DNA of 64,000 bases, from positions 629,955-693,954 of the forward strand of contig NC_034421.1 of NCBI RefSeq assembly GCF_002078875.1. The letters are read 5' to 3'. Within the stretch, counting starts at the first letter, position 1; every line of letters begins with the position of its first letter. The notes below the pieces were generated by a model that did no database searches, was not told the origin of the DNA, and worked only from the letters and a program-made list of their open reading frames with translations. Below are positions 9,165-24,030 of this stretch, in pieces. Position numbers and translations under genes: made by a program. This stretch comes from Numida meleagris. Its lineage: Eukaryota; Chordata; Aves; Galliformes; Numididae.

Positions 9165-12100
9165 CTAATTTGAAGACTTGTTTTGAATTCTTTTGTTAAT
9201 TTGGTCTTCAGGAAGACTTAAGGAACACAAAGAAAACTGAAATAGAAGGTTTAAGTAAATCAGCTAGTTACCCAGACAGAAAATAAGTGAAAATCAATCC
9301 AGATGAAGATAGGTAGATCTCCTAAAAAGCGTAAATATCCTGCAATTTACTCTTCCAAGCTCTGCCAGATCTCTCTTGAAATTTCAGATCAGGTCCAAAT
9401 TATCTAACATCCCACTTCTCCTTCCAAGCACACTGGATCTGTTCTACACCATAAACTGCTCTGTGATACTTTGTGGTCTCTTCTGTACTCCATTTGGAAC
9501 AAGAAACCTTTTACCGCATAACAAGGAATCAAAGAAGATGACCCTCTCCATTAATAGTAAAAAATGAAATGCTCTTTTTAGAAAACAATCTAAGCCTGTC
9601 TAAATTTAATTCTCTTCATTTCAGTGTAGAGCTTCTGCCTCTGCTGTAAAGTTCCTTCCTGAATGAACTCTCACTGTATCTTTTAAAAGTCAACGCACAC
9701 AGTTACTTTCCTTTTCTCAGAGCTTCCTACACAGATTTTTCAAAAAGAACTAGAAGTTTTAAAAAATCACAGATTCAAACGAGGGAATGATGGTGGTTGG
9801 AAAACCTTAATTTTTGAAAGTTGACTGATTTATGAAGTAGCACATGGCGATGTGCAGAAATACACAGTTATTTACAGAAACATCACCTGGTACTAGCTAC
9901 CTACTTTTGCAAGCTCGAGTCTAGTTATCTTGTGGTACCAAGGAATATTTCCTCCGGTTGGATAACCGAGTGTCAAGATCTCAGCATGCATATGGTTGGA
10001 TCCTTCTCAGTGAGAAGACATGTCACTGGCACCAGTGCAATCAGGATCACTGCAAGTCTGGGACTTGGAGGCAAAGAATGATACTGCATTTCTTCTAAGC
10101 AGTATTTGCAAAAGGCTGTCACTTCTGTTTCACTGGTGGTTGTGTGCTCTTAGCTGTTGGATAGCTGACTGGAAAGTACTTTGTTCTTTCATATACAAAT
10201 TGTGTACACTGACAATGAGAAGCAAACATGTTGCAACTCTTGCACCACATTGCTCTCTGATTTGTTATATCCTTCATGTAAAATAAGGCTTTCTGACTGA
10301 AAACATGGATTGTAAGGAAGTTATCTGTGTCTGTATCAAAAGATAGCATCCAACTGTGGATTAAAACTAAGGTTTCAGAGAAAATTAATAATGCAAGAAG
10401 AGTCTATTTCCTCCCTCTGGTGCTATAAAAATAATGTAGAAATGTATCAGTGTTTGCAGTCTATTGTTAAAGTGAGATTAGTGTTTCTGCTAGCCAAAGT
10501 GTAAACTGCCAGTTATCGGGAACATGTTTATCTCCAGCTGAAGCATTCGGGATGATGTGTATGTCCAGAGCTATAACAGCACGAGGACAGGCAATCAGTT
10601 GTGACAACCCAGAAGGCTTTACAATTTAATCTAATTTCAATCACCTTCATCTTTTTAGAAAAGCAGAGAAATGAACTGGAGTGGCACCATATTATTAAAC
10701 AACACAGCCATTTAAATCAGCACATTTCAAGGTCCTCAAACAGCCTGAGTCTTTAACCTGTGTAACTGAGAGAAGAATTCACAACATCTGTTATACGGAG
10801 AAGAAAATGTACAAATATTCCCAGCTTTGCTTTAGTCTCTGTAGGCTATTTCTGTTTCTATAGCTATTTTAGTTATGAAAGCCTCTACAGCACATAGCTG
10901 GATATCCACAGATGCTGGCAACTGAAGGGGAAGGAGAAAGAGGTCAAAACATTATTTTCTTTTCTAACTGAAAGAACTCCTTTCACGTAGATGTTGATGT
11001 TGAGTAAAAGGGATGGTTTCGTGTGAATTTCAGGCAAAGTCATACCTGTATTTTCTACTGCTTGTGAATTTAGGAATGAATGTGAACTGTTGCCCAAGTA
11101 TGTGGGGATAGGTTAGAATGAAAATCAGCAGTCTCCAGTGGCCATCTATAACATGCCGTATTAAAAATTGAATCCAGACTTCTGTTCCAAATACTACATA
11201 ATTTAAGTATCTGGCTCTATCTATTGTACAGAAAACTAAGAAACTCTTCTAGTAATATTTAACAACTGATTATCAAGAACTACCAAAAAAACCCAAAAAT
11301 GGTTGTCAAAGACTATTTATCCCTTTTGCAACTTAAACAATAATTCCAGGTCTGAACCCATCCCAGTTTCAGATCACCCACTAGTACTTCACTTCTCGCC
11401 TACATCCAGAACACATGTGCCGGCAGTTCTTCTAACCAGGATTTTGCTATGTCTTGTGTTTCAACACTTTTACAATCAAGTATCAATTATTTAAATGTCA
11501 AAAATATTTGACAATTACTTTACAAAATACTACATTCAAGAAACTTTTGTTAAGTGGAATATTCCCCTCTTTTTGTTTCACGGAAACCTGAAGGTAAAAG
11601 AGCCCTAAAACAGACGCTGAGGAGCAGCATGTACTCTCCGCTAACTTCCAGCAGAATTAATGCCAATTCTTCATTCTGTGTGCCATCTCCATGAATAACT
11701 TATCAGGCTTCATAACTATGCAAATCTATTACATCTCATTAGATTATTTTGAGAACACTATTAATAATAGAAGGTATCATAAAAAATAAATAGAAATAAA
11801 ATTTATTAGATACTGGTTACAAATTTGGATGCAGAGTCCAGTGGGATGTATTTTCTGCTTGGTACCTAAATTCCCATTGATGCTAACAATATTTAATACT
11901 AAGAGTTCTGAGCAAGTATGAAAGAAAAAACAGGTAAACTTGAGTAGATTTCAGTACTTTTTAAGACTCTGGCAAAAGTAAAAGCAGAAATGGGTAGCTG
12001 ACCACTTTCAGTTGGTATTTCTTCCCTGTCTAGACAATAATTTTGCATCCCTGTCTTTCTACATTAAATTTCTGGTGAAATATTCTTTCACCAGAATGCA

Positions 12101-14096
12101 CTGTGTTGAACAAAATGTTATGTTATGTTTTGTTTTTACATTGATAGAGGTTAAAAACTGCAAAACTGAAGTGAGGTAAGAACTAGACATTTCAATAACA
12201 AAATTTACATTCTTGTAGTTTCAGTTTTGGATGGCAAAGGTTCTCTCTAATAGTCCTAATGCGACCTTTTTGATCAAGGCTTTTAAAAAAAGCACTTCAA
12301 GCACAGCTACATCAGCTATCCCTTTTATAGACACAGGAATTATATTTATGATGAGTTAAGAATCATTTGAAATGATGTAGGGACATATTTCTACTTATAA
12401 ATCAATGTACAACTGTTACTCCATCTGGGTATTCCAGACAAACAATAATGAACAGGAACACAGGAGAAGATTATAAGCATAATTTAGTTAAGATGGCAAC
12501 GTCCTGACAGAGTTTTTGCTTCTTTTAAATGAAGACAACATTTCACCTTATTATTATTGTTGCATCTTTGTTTAATACAATCTCTTCTGCTTAAGGAAGT
12601 GACTGTATTTCCAGAGTAAATTATACTGGCGATCAGTGGAAAACAACTTAAAGCCACATCAGAATGAAATATTTTGCATACCAGTCTAACTCCTCAGAAA
12701 TTCCAAGCACTACAGCTTTCTATTAATCATCCGGCACGTTTCATCCTCTCAGAAGAAATCAGAAAGCTCCTCAGAAACTACATTTTAGCTAAGCATAATT
12801 CATATTTTACAGAAAAATTAAAGCAGCTTTCTGTTATGCTAATGTTAAGCAGCTTCTCAAATATGAAATATTAACAATTTCAAAATGAAAAAGCAACCCA
12901 CACCAAATGCATGTTGGTGTGACAGCTGCCAACATGGATAAATGAGCCAACTCGCTCCAAAACGCCGTAAGGAGCTTTGTGTACAGTTTATGCACAACGG
13001 GTTCAGGTTCTGCTGCACAATTCCGTGCTCAGATCTTCAGTGAACCATTTGTTACCCTCCAAAATCCCAGCAAAGAAACACCCCACTCCGCATGACCTGC
13101 AGAGGTTGCTCTCTTCCTCCCTGCTGGCTAGAGGTAGTAATTTGTTGTTCTGCATGCCATGGCATGACAAGGTGGCAGCGGTACCTAGGGCACCCGTCAC
13201 ATTCAGAGAGTCTTCTTACAGATTTTTGTATGGTTTTGACAAAATCTTACAGGAAACAGTGTTCCATATATACAACCCCATCAGATAATTCAAAATAGAA
13301 GTTATTCTCTACTGAATTCTACAACAATGTAAATTACATACTTCTTGGATGATTTTTTTTAATCAAAATTACCCTTTGGACCATTTTCATTTCAGTCTTC
13401 TTTCTAATGAATTCACTTCATATCTAATAAAAAATGTATGTTTGCTTGCTTTATAAGGGAAAAACACAGATCTCCTGACTTTGTTTTTTTCATTGCAAAG
13501 ACTGAGCCGAGAAAACTTTCATGAGTGACTCAGTGAAATTTAAGACTATCAGAACAACACCCCAACTAAACACATTTATATTTGTTCTGCAGTCTGCAAT
13601 GTCACATTGTCACAACTTCATTCACCACTGGCTCTAGATAAAAGAATACCACGTCCAGTATATTTTAGCCAGTATTTATGAAGAGCTATGTTCAAAAGCC
13701 ATGACACTCAGGAAATCTGTAGGGATGATTATATTTAGATGGTCACTCAGGGAGTATTTCTCTGAAAAAAATAGCATCACTAGATTGTTCAACCCTCAGG
13801 TTCTTCTCTGAATTGCAAAGAATAATATATATTTAACAAGTATCGGTTGTATGTTTCTAACTGGAAAAGTTCTCTATTAAAAGCAATTGCTTCACATTTC
13901 TGCCTAGGTCTGGAATTAAAGGCCGATGTTCATTCAGTTTTACCTCAGCTTCTCCAAACATAACATCAAGTCTGAAAACATCCAAGTTAACACCGCAGTA
14001 ATGGATAACATGGAATAAGTCTTGTTGAGATGCATTCTTCATTTACAAACAATATAATATTCACATACCAAGAACAGGATGGGGTTTAGTACAACC
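9165..14096. other. Long non-repetitive spacer
   Basis: About 5 kb of unique AT-rich sequence. Open frames are under ~105 codons, overlap on both strands (for example 12977-13298) and lack convincing splice pairs. A weak CR1-like patch near 9768-9800 is too decayed to call. Confidence 0.5.
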
Positions 14097-15290
14097 TAAC
14101 CTGAAGCCTCTTAGAAGAGCACATAGCAGATTTTTGTCTCATCCACTGAATAGTCCACCCCTCAAATCCGTATCTCTCCAGTTTAGAGATAAGGATGTGG
14201 TGGGGGACCATGTCAAAGGCCTTGCACAAATCCAGGTAGATGACATCAGTAGCTTTCCCTTTGTCCACCTGTCCCTTTGTCTGCTGTCTCAGATCACCTG
14301 CTCATCCCTCACGTGCCTTAACATGTCTTCTAGGAGGATCTGTTCCATGATCTTCCCAGGCACAGAGGTGAGGCTCACCGGCCTGTAGTTCCCTGGGTCC
14401 TCCTTCCTCCCTTTCTTGTAAGTGGGAGTGACATTTCCTTTTTTCCAGTCCCTGGGAACTTCACCCGACAGCCACAGCTTTTCCAGCTCCTTTAGGGCCC
14501 CGGGATGCATGTCATCCAGCCCCATAGACTTGTATGCATTCACTCTCATGAGGCGGTCTCAGACTTGCTCTGCCCTTACAGGGGGGGGGGATTTACTCCC
14601 GCCGTTCACACCTAGAGACCCAGGGAAGAGAGCTTCAGGGACATGAGAAATACAAGAAAAGAATCCTGGAGGCCAGTGAAGACCGAGGCAAAGAACTCAT
14701 TGAGTACCTCAGCCTCCTCTGTACTTGTCATAGCCAGTTCTTCTTGCTCATTTACCAAAGGAGGCACGCTCTCTTTGGCCTGCCTCTTCTGGCCAATATA
14801 CCTATAGAATCCTTCCTGTTGTTTTTAATGTCCCTCACCAAGTTCAGTTCCATCTGTGCCTTGGTTTTCCTAATCCCCACCCTGCAAGTCCAGACAGCAT
14901 CCCTGTATTCTCCCCTGGTGACACACCCTCATTTCCACAGCTGGTAAATCCCTTCTTTTCCCTCAGCCTTACCAGCAGGTCCTTGCCAAGCCATGCCGCT
15001 TCCCTGCCTCCCCTGCCCGCTTTCGTATTCTGAGGGATGGAGAGCTGTTGTGCTCTCAGAAAGGCATCCTTAAAGAGTAGCCAGCTTTGCTCCACTCCTT
15101 TGTCTTTAAGGACAGCTTCCCAGGAGATCTCGTCCAACAATTCCTTGAACAGCCTGAAGGTTGCTCTCCCAAAGTTCAGGGTCCTGACCCCACTCTTTGC
15201 CAGGCCCATGTTCCTTGAGATCACAAACTCAACCAGGGCATGGTCACTGCAGCCCAGGCTGCCTCCAATCTTAACACCTAATCCTAGTGG
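14097..15290 (-). mobile_element. CR1 LINE internal fragment (endonuclease/RT region), 3' end missing
   Basis: The minus strand encodes pieces of CR1 ORF2 in order. From 15224 to 14844 is the linker after the endonuclease (FGRATFRLFKELLDEISWEAV, SWLLFKDAFLRAQ). From 14549 to 14289 is the start of the reverse transcriptase ([49 protein letters not shown]). From 14268 to 14086 comes the next RT block ([22 protein letters not shown]). Frames are broken, including a run of ten G at 14581-14590. The homology stops near 14097, before the YXDD catalytic block, the C-terminal half and the 3' tail. The rightmost recognisable part is AGCCCAGGCTGCCTCCAATC. It is non-functional. Confidence 0.93.
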
Positions 15291-18200
15291 AAATTCTTCT
15301 TCACATGTAATTTTAGAAATAAAATCAGCAATCCTCTGCTTATCATCATTTACTCACTGTTTCACTATGGCTCTAACATGTTTGATGGCATTGTTTTGGG
15401 GTTTTTTTCGCTAATGCTTTTAAAACATAAATAATTTGCTAGTTCTGCTTTACACTCGGCAGTATAAAAATCACACTAAATCACAGTAAAGCAATAAAAC
15501 ACATTTTGATGTCAACTACCCATCTGGAGGCCCCTTTTTACTTCTATTTTTTTCTAGAAAAATTGTACACTGAGGCATACTGCTGAAAACTCTCTGGCTT
15601 CCTCTCAGTGAAGTTTCCACTGCCTTTTATTCAACCCACTGATTTTCCCAGTGCTCTTTCTTCCATGCCTGATTTTAAAGGACACAGTGTGATTTGGAGC
15701 AGCTCAGAAACTGGTCTTGTGACTAAATCAGAGGAAATAGTATAACTATCAGGATTTCTCATCTTGTTTTCTGTTTGAAAAGTGCCTGTCACAGATTGAA
15801 TAAGCAAGACTGAATGGATCTTATAATTGTTTTCTATTACAGAATGCTGATCTAAAGAAGTCTTCAGCACACCAAGTAAGACACACAGCTTGCCTGAGCT
15901 GAAAGCTAGGAAGTCCAGTGTCCAGATGGACGCCTCATCTTCAACTCCACCCGACAATGTACAGTGTCCAAATAGTGCATCAACAAGAATATACTTTCTA
16001 ATCAATCTCACTATCCAATCAGAATTCCCATCCATATTATTTTCTCATTATTTCAACATTACTTCGCATTTTGTTGAAGTCTCTGAGGCTGAGTATGCCC
16101 TCAAAACTTCTCAACTTTAGTTTCACATCCTCAGTTAAGAATACCACTGGGATGAGACCACACCAAGACATTTAATTTAGTATTTAAAATATTCCATTGT
16201 TTAAGGTGGCCCATTTTTCTTCTCTGATTCAAGCATTGCTACAAAAATGGATTGCCTTCAAATAATGGCCATGCTTTCCTCTCATCAGCACAGCCTAGAC
16301 GGAGAAAAATTGATTCATACCTGTGGCTCTTGGAACATCCACTCCCATGGACTTTCCATTCGGGGAAAACCCAGCCTTAAAGGAGCTTGTTTGCTTGGGA
16401 ACTGTGCATGTGAAGCTGATTTACCTATTACAAGAGATATTACTGCAGTAAGCTTAACATGGTAGTCATGAAAATCCCATATTACAAGGATGAGACAGTG
16501 CAAATATTGAGATGGGTAACTTTTGTACTTCTAAGACCAATAGAGCAACATCAGCTTTTCATGACAAACTGTGGCAAAAAAAGAAGAAATCTCATAGCTA
16601 TGAATGCAAGCTGAAAGCACACTGCACATGAATATCCATTGTTTTACCAAGATATCCTAACTAGATCTCTCACAAGAGAACAGTGGAAAAACTTTTATGT
16701 AGCACCTGACTTAATTTATTGCTGATATTTTAAACCCTAATGCATTTCTACATGTAAGCATAGATGGTCCACAGACTATTTGATAAACCTTCTCCCCATA
16801 CCCCTAAGAACTGTTTATGCTCTACTCATCCACATATCCAGAATAAAGTTCAAGAGGTTCACATGTGCGCTGGGATGCCAGGGAGGAGAGAAAGCTACCA
16901 GGAAGTTAACAGGAATATCTGCAAGAAGAGAGCAAGCCATTTCTGTACTTACAGGAATAATCCTAAACGCCTATCACTGTTAGAAAGGCAGTTATAACTG
17001 TTAATATTATCCTAATAACTGGTGGCTGCAGTTCTGGGAAGGAGTGACAGGATGTTGTTCCATGATTGCTGATGGCACTGGGCAGCATAAAGTTAACAGC
17101 TCACTGGGGCTGAAATACACACATCTACCAAGCAGTGCTAAAGCTTATAACAAGGGTAGGAAGAAGGAAAAAGTTCACATCTTCTTAAGACTAATAATTC
17201 ATTCCAGTGAATTCGTGTCCAGTTCATGAGGTTGAGTTAGACTAAGTTAGACTGGAGGTCACAAGGCAAACTTTTGCTGAAAGCTTTTTCTTACTGTTAA
17301 TTTCCCAAAAGGACAGGCTGCTAGCTTGCAGGTTACTAATGCGGGTGTTTGGTAGCACTTGTATACACCTCTAATCAAATAAGTATCCTTTTCTCTCTTA
17401 CATTGCTTTGTTTCCAAGAGACAAATATAATATCTCTTTTCTGACAAGTGCAAATTATCTTCACAATTCCAAGAACAGATCCAGCTGGATACTCAGAACA
17501 GTGGAACCGGTTTGGCAGTAGTAAAAATGTACGTGTGAACCAAGAAAGCCACCAAAATCAGAGAGTAATCATCTGTTTAAATTGTGAAAAAATATTCTCT
17601 CTTAATTCATTGTTATCAAGATCAAAACAGAACAAAGCTTTGGAGAAGAAAAGAAAGCTCTAAAAGATTTTCCCCGAAAAAAAGAACCACTTGACAATCC
17701 CAATCAAGTACTGTCATCTCATTTGCATATTTGCACAAGAGGACATGAATATGTAACTGCAGGAGCTTTTGGAAAAAAAGCACTAAATAATAAACCACAT
17801 GTCTTTAGCACGTTTACTGCCCTTTATATTGTTTTATTTGTTAAGAAAGCATGCTCACTATTTCAGGTCATAGCAAATATCTGCAACGTTATTCATTAAA
17901 ATGGGATACAGGAATAAACATCCTTTAAGGACACTAGGTTCCAAAGCACGATTTAGTTGCTTATGTTTTTAAAAATACATATTCGAGCTACTTTAGATTC
18001 AGTTTAATTTTTAAACAGTGCTATCTTCTTACATACTCAAATATAAGATCCTGTGTGAGACTAGGGTAAAAGCAAAGCAAACTGTCATCAAACAGAATAC
18101 CAGATGTTCAGGAAAATAGGAATCATGGAGTGGCAGGAGGAGGAACAAGAGGCAACAGTTGGCAATGATCTTCCTCCTTTCTCATTATCCTCCATTTGCT

Positions 18201-21200
18201 TTCCATTTAAAGTAGCAATTATTCAGCATAATTGGCTGTCCTTTACCTTACTACTTCTTCAGAGATAGCGAGTATCACAATAGCAATGCACTGATTTGCA
18301 TCAACTGAGAGTTATCTTTCAGCCAGCCATCAAAAGAAAAAGCTATTTCTGTTTAGAGAGCTGTTATAGAGCAGCACAAGAGTGAAATGAGTCACTGTCT
18401 CTAGCAGGCAACATCACAGTAAACATCTTCAACGTGAAGAGAGAGGATTCAAGCACAATGAACCAATACTGCTCTGTTCAACTATCTTTCTTCTGTTACT
18501 TTTCACAGGAGCATTGATCTTGACAAATCACATATGTGGCCTAGCACCAGCTGAAAAATTGAACGTGATTATTCCCTGCTTTGAAAGAACTAGAGCAACC
18601 TTATACCAAATGAGGCTGAATGTAATTGTTTCTAAACTGTCATCATCATACCTCCTTACATTTTCCTAATGCAGTGAAAAAAAAGCCAATGTTTCTTTTT
18701 CATCATAGGGAAAAGAGCTTTATTCACGCATTATTGAAATGTACCAATCCGCCTGGTGCACACATGGATGACCCTGGTAATCCCGAGGCGCTGTGTTCCA
18801 AATTCAATCTGTTCATAATTTAATTAGCAGTATTTAAAATATATCACATCTGATGCAAAACTAAGAATGCTGTCATTTTGTTGCTGTCACAAAAGAGTGG
18901 TCATTTTTCCTCCCACTCTCTTCTCTTGATAATCAGCTTATTAACTGCTGAGCAAGAAGCAGGTATCATGAAACTCTACAGGTTCAGCAGATATTGACAG
19001 TAAAAGATTATAGAAGACGTGTATAGTGTTTGCTTTTCCAGTACTTCAAAGATACTTTAGGTAAATTCAAGAACATTAGTGCTATTTTCAAACACCTCAA
19101 CAATGCTTTGATTTGGTGAATTCACCTACGAGAATAATGAAGCCAAAAGCAGGAATTTTTTAAAGGATGGAGCTATATCAGGAATAGAAAAGAACAAGTA
19201 CTGCAATGCTAGGACTTCCATCAGTAATCTTTGTACTTCAAGATTTTAAAGTTCAATTTGTAAGATTACTAGAAAACAATGATTTCCAGCTAGACCATAA
19301 ACCTGACAGAAGTTTGTAGCAAGAATGAAGAACCACACAAGACAGAAAAATCCACTAATGAATTCAGTCTTATTTTGATACTCATGGTCTCTAAAAATGT
19401 TTAAAGGATAAAAATTGTCCATTCTGCTTGATGTCTGGAAGCCCTTTCCTACTGCACTATTTCCCTTTTCCTCTGATATATAATCAAAGTTTACAGTAGT
19501 CTTATATGTATCTTATATGTATGAATTCTGGACACTTTGTCAAAAATCAGATCCCATTTCAGCAGGAGTATTCTCAGGATGCAAAGCTCTGCTCAAATAA
19601 TAGCTTTAACATGTGATTGAAGCATACAATTAATGTATTTTGGCTGATACTTCCTTATATACAACTAACTTTCCTTTAGCTATGGACAAGAAAGACTCAA
19701 AAAACTTCCTTTCGTTATGAGTATTCTCCACAGGACAAATCTCTAGTAAAGGGCCTCTGCAAAAGAAACACAAACATGAACTTATCTTTGCACCTGAAAG
19801 GCTGAAGCTCTTCTCCACAAGCACACTAAGGGTATAAATAAAGTCTGTTAAGGAAAGTTATGAAATAAGGATCAAGATGGTTCTTTACTTTCATTTTCTT
19901 TATGCTTTTCATTAAAAAGAGAAATTCTGTAGCATAGAAATATAAAGGCAAGAAAGTCTGGGAAAAAAAAAGCACACTGCCCCTCTAACTGAAACTTTAA
20001 GAATTAAGAAAGAGCAATGTAAACTGACACCTCATGGCAAGCAATTGCTTTCTTCTGTCCCTTAACATTCACCTTAATTATTCCTCCAGACATGAGTGAG
20101 TAAAAAAGGCTGCCAACATCCTTCTTAGTTGATCCACAGTAGGTTTACTGCAGCGTAGTAAACCCTTCCTCTCCATTCAACGACGATCAGAATACAGACA
20201 GTAGGGCACACAATACTTAACTAGGAGTTTCTTTGACCTAAAGAGTTTGGCAACGAGCAAGTTATGTTGGCCTCAAACCTCTTAGGCAGCGCTTTACAAC
20301 AACCTATGCTGGATCCTGTTCAGCATCCAAGAATTTTCTTGGGATCTAATCTAGGACCGCAGTGAGAACTTTGGAAAATCCCCACAACATATCACTAATA
20401 GAGCAATTAACTACTGATGGAATGTAAGATTAGAGTACAATTAAATTTCAAGAAAGTCCATAATATATCCAGCTATTCAGCAATTAACAGGAAAACATTC
20501 CATATAATGCCAAATTACAGCACAGTCTGCTCAATACTTCTTATGTGTATATTGAGTGTAACAGGGTAATAGAAACTCTAAGAGAGAGAACGACCTGGCT
20601 CCAATGAACAAAGAATGGCTCAGTACACAAGCTTCATTACATGGACGAAGATCAATACTGACTTTGAGCTTCCAGGGATCATGTACTGTGTAAAAGAGTT
20701 ACAGAGATGTTAAAAATACATGTTAATATAAATTTATTGCACGTGCTTTCAATAAATAAAATATATAGGCGTGTGGATTTTTTGTAATCCGTTTTTCTTT
20801 CTGGTTTGACAAAATGTTTTAAAATATAGTACTCAGACATCAATCCACTGCCTTCAGATGACTTTATTTCAGTATGCCAGTTTACACTGAGAACTGAATG
20901 CTTACGTGCAAATTAACAGATCTCTATAGCCACTGTATGCATTTCAACATAGCTTTAAAATGCTAATGAACAAAAGAGTTCTTAAATTTCCCACGGGTAA
21001 TTTCTGCTGCTTTCCTGTTTCTTACTCAATTGACTGCAGCAACCACAAGGTTACAACATTATTTCGAATTAAGAACACATTACCAGTTCCAGAGTTGCAG
21101 TTAATCCAGAGCAAGTCAGAGTAATAACTTGCCTAGATAATGAAATCAATGGTTAAGGTCATTCAACTGAGTAAATGTGAGACAAGCCTTTAAAAGTACT

Positions 21201-24030
21201 TTGTAGTACACTTACCGGTAGATGAGGCATGAAAGACTTCTTGACAGCATGCTTCATTCAGTGTATAAAACATTAGCAGAGGATCAAGTCATTCTTTTCT
21301 GACCACTCTGGGACCAAGCTTAGCTTAAAGTAGCAGTGATTACTCCAACAGCAGTGTTAAACACATTATGACAGCTTCCCACTGCTTCTGCGAGACACTA
21401 TAGGCATATTTGAGGATTTTGTATGCTGAGAACTTCTGGAATTGCTTTCTGGACCACCAGATCATGCCCAGAAGATCTGCCTTTCAAGAGAATGCTGACA
21501 AGTACAGAGAGAGATTGCCATTTTTAATTTCTTCCTTTACCCAATATAAAGAAGGTGTTATGGTGAGCGATTAGTTTCAGAAGAGGACTAAGCGTTAAAG
21601 ACAAGTCATCAGACAGACTGACCGTAGAGAGAGGAGCAGCAGAGATGCCCTCGATCACCAGAAAGTCTCTTTCTTTTGTACAACCCTCCAGCCTGGTACA
21701 CAGCAGCAGTGGGGCTCCCCTCAGGCTCTCCTGCCTTCTGCATTTCCCCACAGTGCTCCTCCATCCTGCAGGCATCTCCTATCTGCTCTGCTCTCAGCAA
21801 GTGTCCAGCAACAGGATATCACAATAAATACTGTTCTCCAGTTTAAGAACCATGTTATAAAGAGATCTCATCCCGGATAGAAAGACAGTGGGTAAAGATA
21901 AGAATGAGACATTAAATACATTAACAGCATCTCCTCTAGGTCCATTTAGCCTGAGTTTAATTTAGGAACCTTCAAGTAAAGGAAAGTATTTGGGTGTACA
22001 CACGGGCAAACGTACGTATAGATAGGAAAGGAGGTTCAAAACACAACAAGCAGCCCAAATCATCTGCTCAGTGATGGAAATACTCTTCCATAAAACTAAG
22101 CTGTTATTTTCAGCTCATGCACCATTTCCATGATATAGTCTAGGCTTTGCCTGATATTTATAGATACATCAAACATTATTTCAGTGATGTGTGGGTCTGT
22201 TTATTCATAATACCCATTTGTGTTCAAGAGAGCTCATTTCTATTATTATTTGACAGAGAGAACTGAATAAAGGAAGACTTTCCTCCTTTCTAGGTGAAGA
22301 AGTCTCATAGTCATCCCTGGGGTAGTGTAATTCACATCAGAGAAGACAAGACAGACTTACTGCATAAGTATTTAGGACAGGTTTTTTGTCATGCATTTTT
22401 CATGAGGTTCTTCATCGTTTTACAAAATAAAAACTAGTACAATCACATACACATTTCCTACTCTAATCATAGTGTGATGATTTTTTTCCAGAAAATAATA
22501 GTTTTCGTATAAGCAGCATAAAGACCTACTCTCTAAAATATGAAAGTGTAAGGATAGCCTGATTCAGTCAAGAAGATGCCTGCAGAAGAGTTGCTGAAAA
22601 CTTTCTCCTACTTTTGTTAAGAAATGACTTAAAGAGAAATTATTGTGGGCCTGCACTAAAGAACATGGAAGTTCTCCCCATTCCCAGGTGAAAATCTCTA
22701 TTCCTAGTCAGTTCTTCCGAGAGAAACTATCAAATGTTTCTTGTTTGCAGAGAAGGTGCTGATTTCACAGAGCTACATTGCAATAGTCATTATCATCCTT
22801 ACCAAATGCAAAATGCAGAAATATTCAGAAGCCAATAAAGGAAGCACTCCTACAAAGCTCTGCTATTTGAGATGAAAATATTATTTATTCTCTTCTGATA
22901 ATTTTGGTAGTATTAATTTTGACCTGCCACATTTCTGCATCTTTCAACTCAGAGCACCTTTCCTTGTACTTCTTTATCACCCAGCTCCAAAAAAAAATCT
23001 TCTTACACAACAAAAAAACATTTCAGCTGTCATCCTTTCCTAGAGTAAATTTCACAGCACTGCAAAAAAAATACACTTTATAACCAGAAAGCTTCATGTA
23101 TCTAAGGCACATATGTAAAGAACAGTTAAAGCAGGGGACTGAAATAATTACATTAATAAAAGCCTTTGCACTGCTGGCATAATTATCTATAAAATAACTC
23201 TGTTAGACTTGAAAACACATAAAATATAGTGTAATTTTTCAGCTTAAAGCATTATCATACTAGAATTACACAAATCAATAATTATCACTTTAAATAGGCT
23301 TATATTCAAGCTTTCCTGGTAGTAACTTATGCTTTGGGAGAAAAATGTTTCATCAAGATTAAACAGAAAATGGTTCCTTTCCTGTAAGTATTACTTTGAT
23401 GCCATGTCAAAACATCTATTTCACATGACTCAATTTTTCTTTCCCAAAGACCTGTTTTCCCCACTACTTACACACATACAAAGCCAATAGAATAGTTAAC
23501 TGGTAGATTACAATTCTTAAACTGTGACTACTACGCAGCATATAGCAGAAAAAAGGTTTTGGTTTTTTCCCCAAAAAGAATCAGTTAAACAGAGACTTGC
23601 AGCTTCAGAGTAGTGCACAGTCCTTTCATATAACAATGGCCATTTAATAGAAAACACAATAAGTAAATGCATAAACATGGATAATCTTGGCTTTATTTGT
23701 GAATATTATCAAGATTTGAAGAGTGTGTATAATAATACAAAATGAATGAACATACCATAATAAGTATTACTACTTTCCGAATCTTGTCTAAGTACAGGAG
23801 AAGCCAATGAATGAATGTATTTTCTCTATACATGTTTATTTAAATCTGCTTTTATACTTCTTGGAAAAGAGATGATGGCATGTCTCCTGTCTTATCATGA
23901 CAAAATCTATAGCTCAAGGTGGAATATATGAAAGATTTCATTAATATTACTTCCATGCATTTTCATATCTTTAGTGTATGTTTCTGCAGAACATTTCTAT
24001 AAGTAGTGCAATATTGCTATCCTCACTTTA
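15291..24030. other. Long non-repetitive AT-rich segment
   Basis: Nearly 9 kb without a recognisable transposon. Frames reach only ~135 codons (15631-16035, minus) and none combines coding-like content with good splice borders. Small items are the octamer-like ATTTGCAT near 17720, a GCACGTGC E-box palindrome near 20739, two copies of CTTATATGTAT near 19501, and a minus-strand donor CCG|GTAAGTG near 21210 without a clear acceptor. It is most simply intron or intergenic DNA. Confidence 0.55.

Noticed and set aside
15631..16035. 134-codon minus frame
   Set aside because: No splice or start context, mixed low-information composition, and overlapping frames on the other strand.
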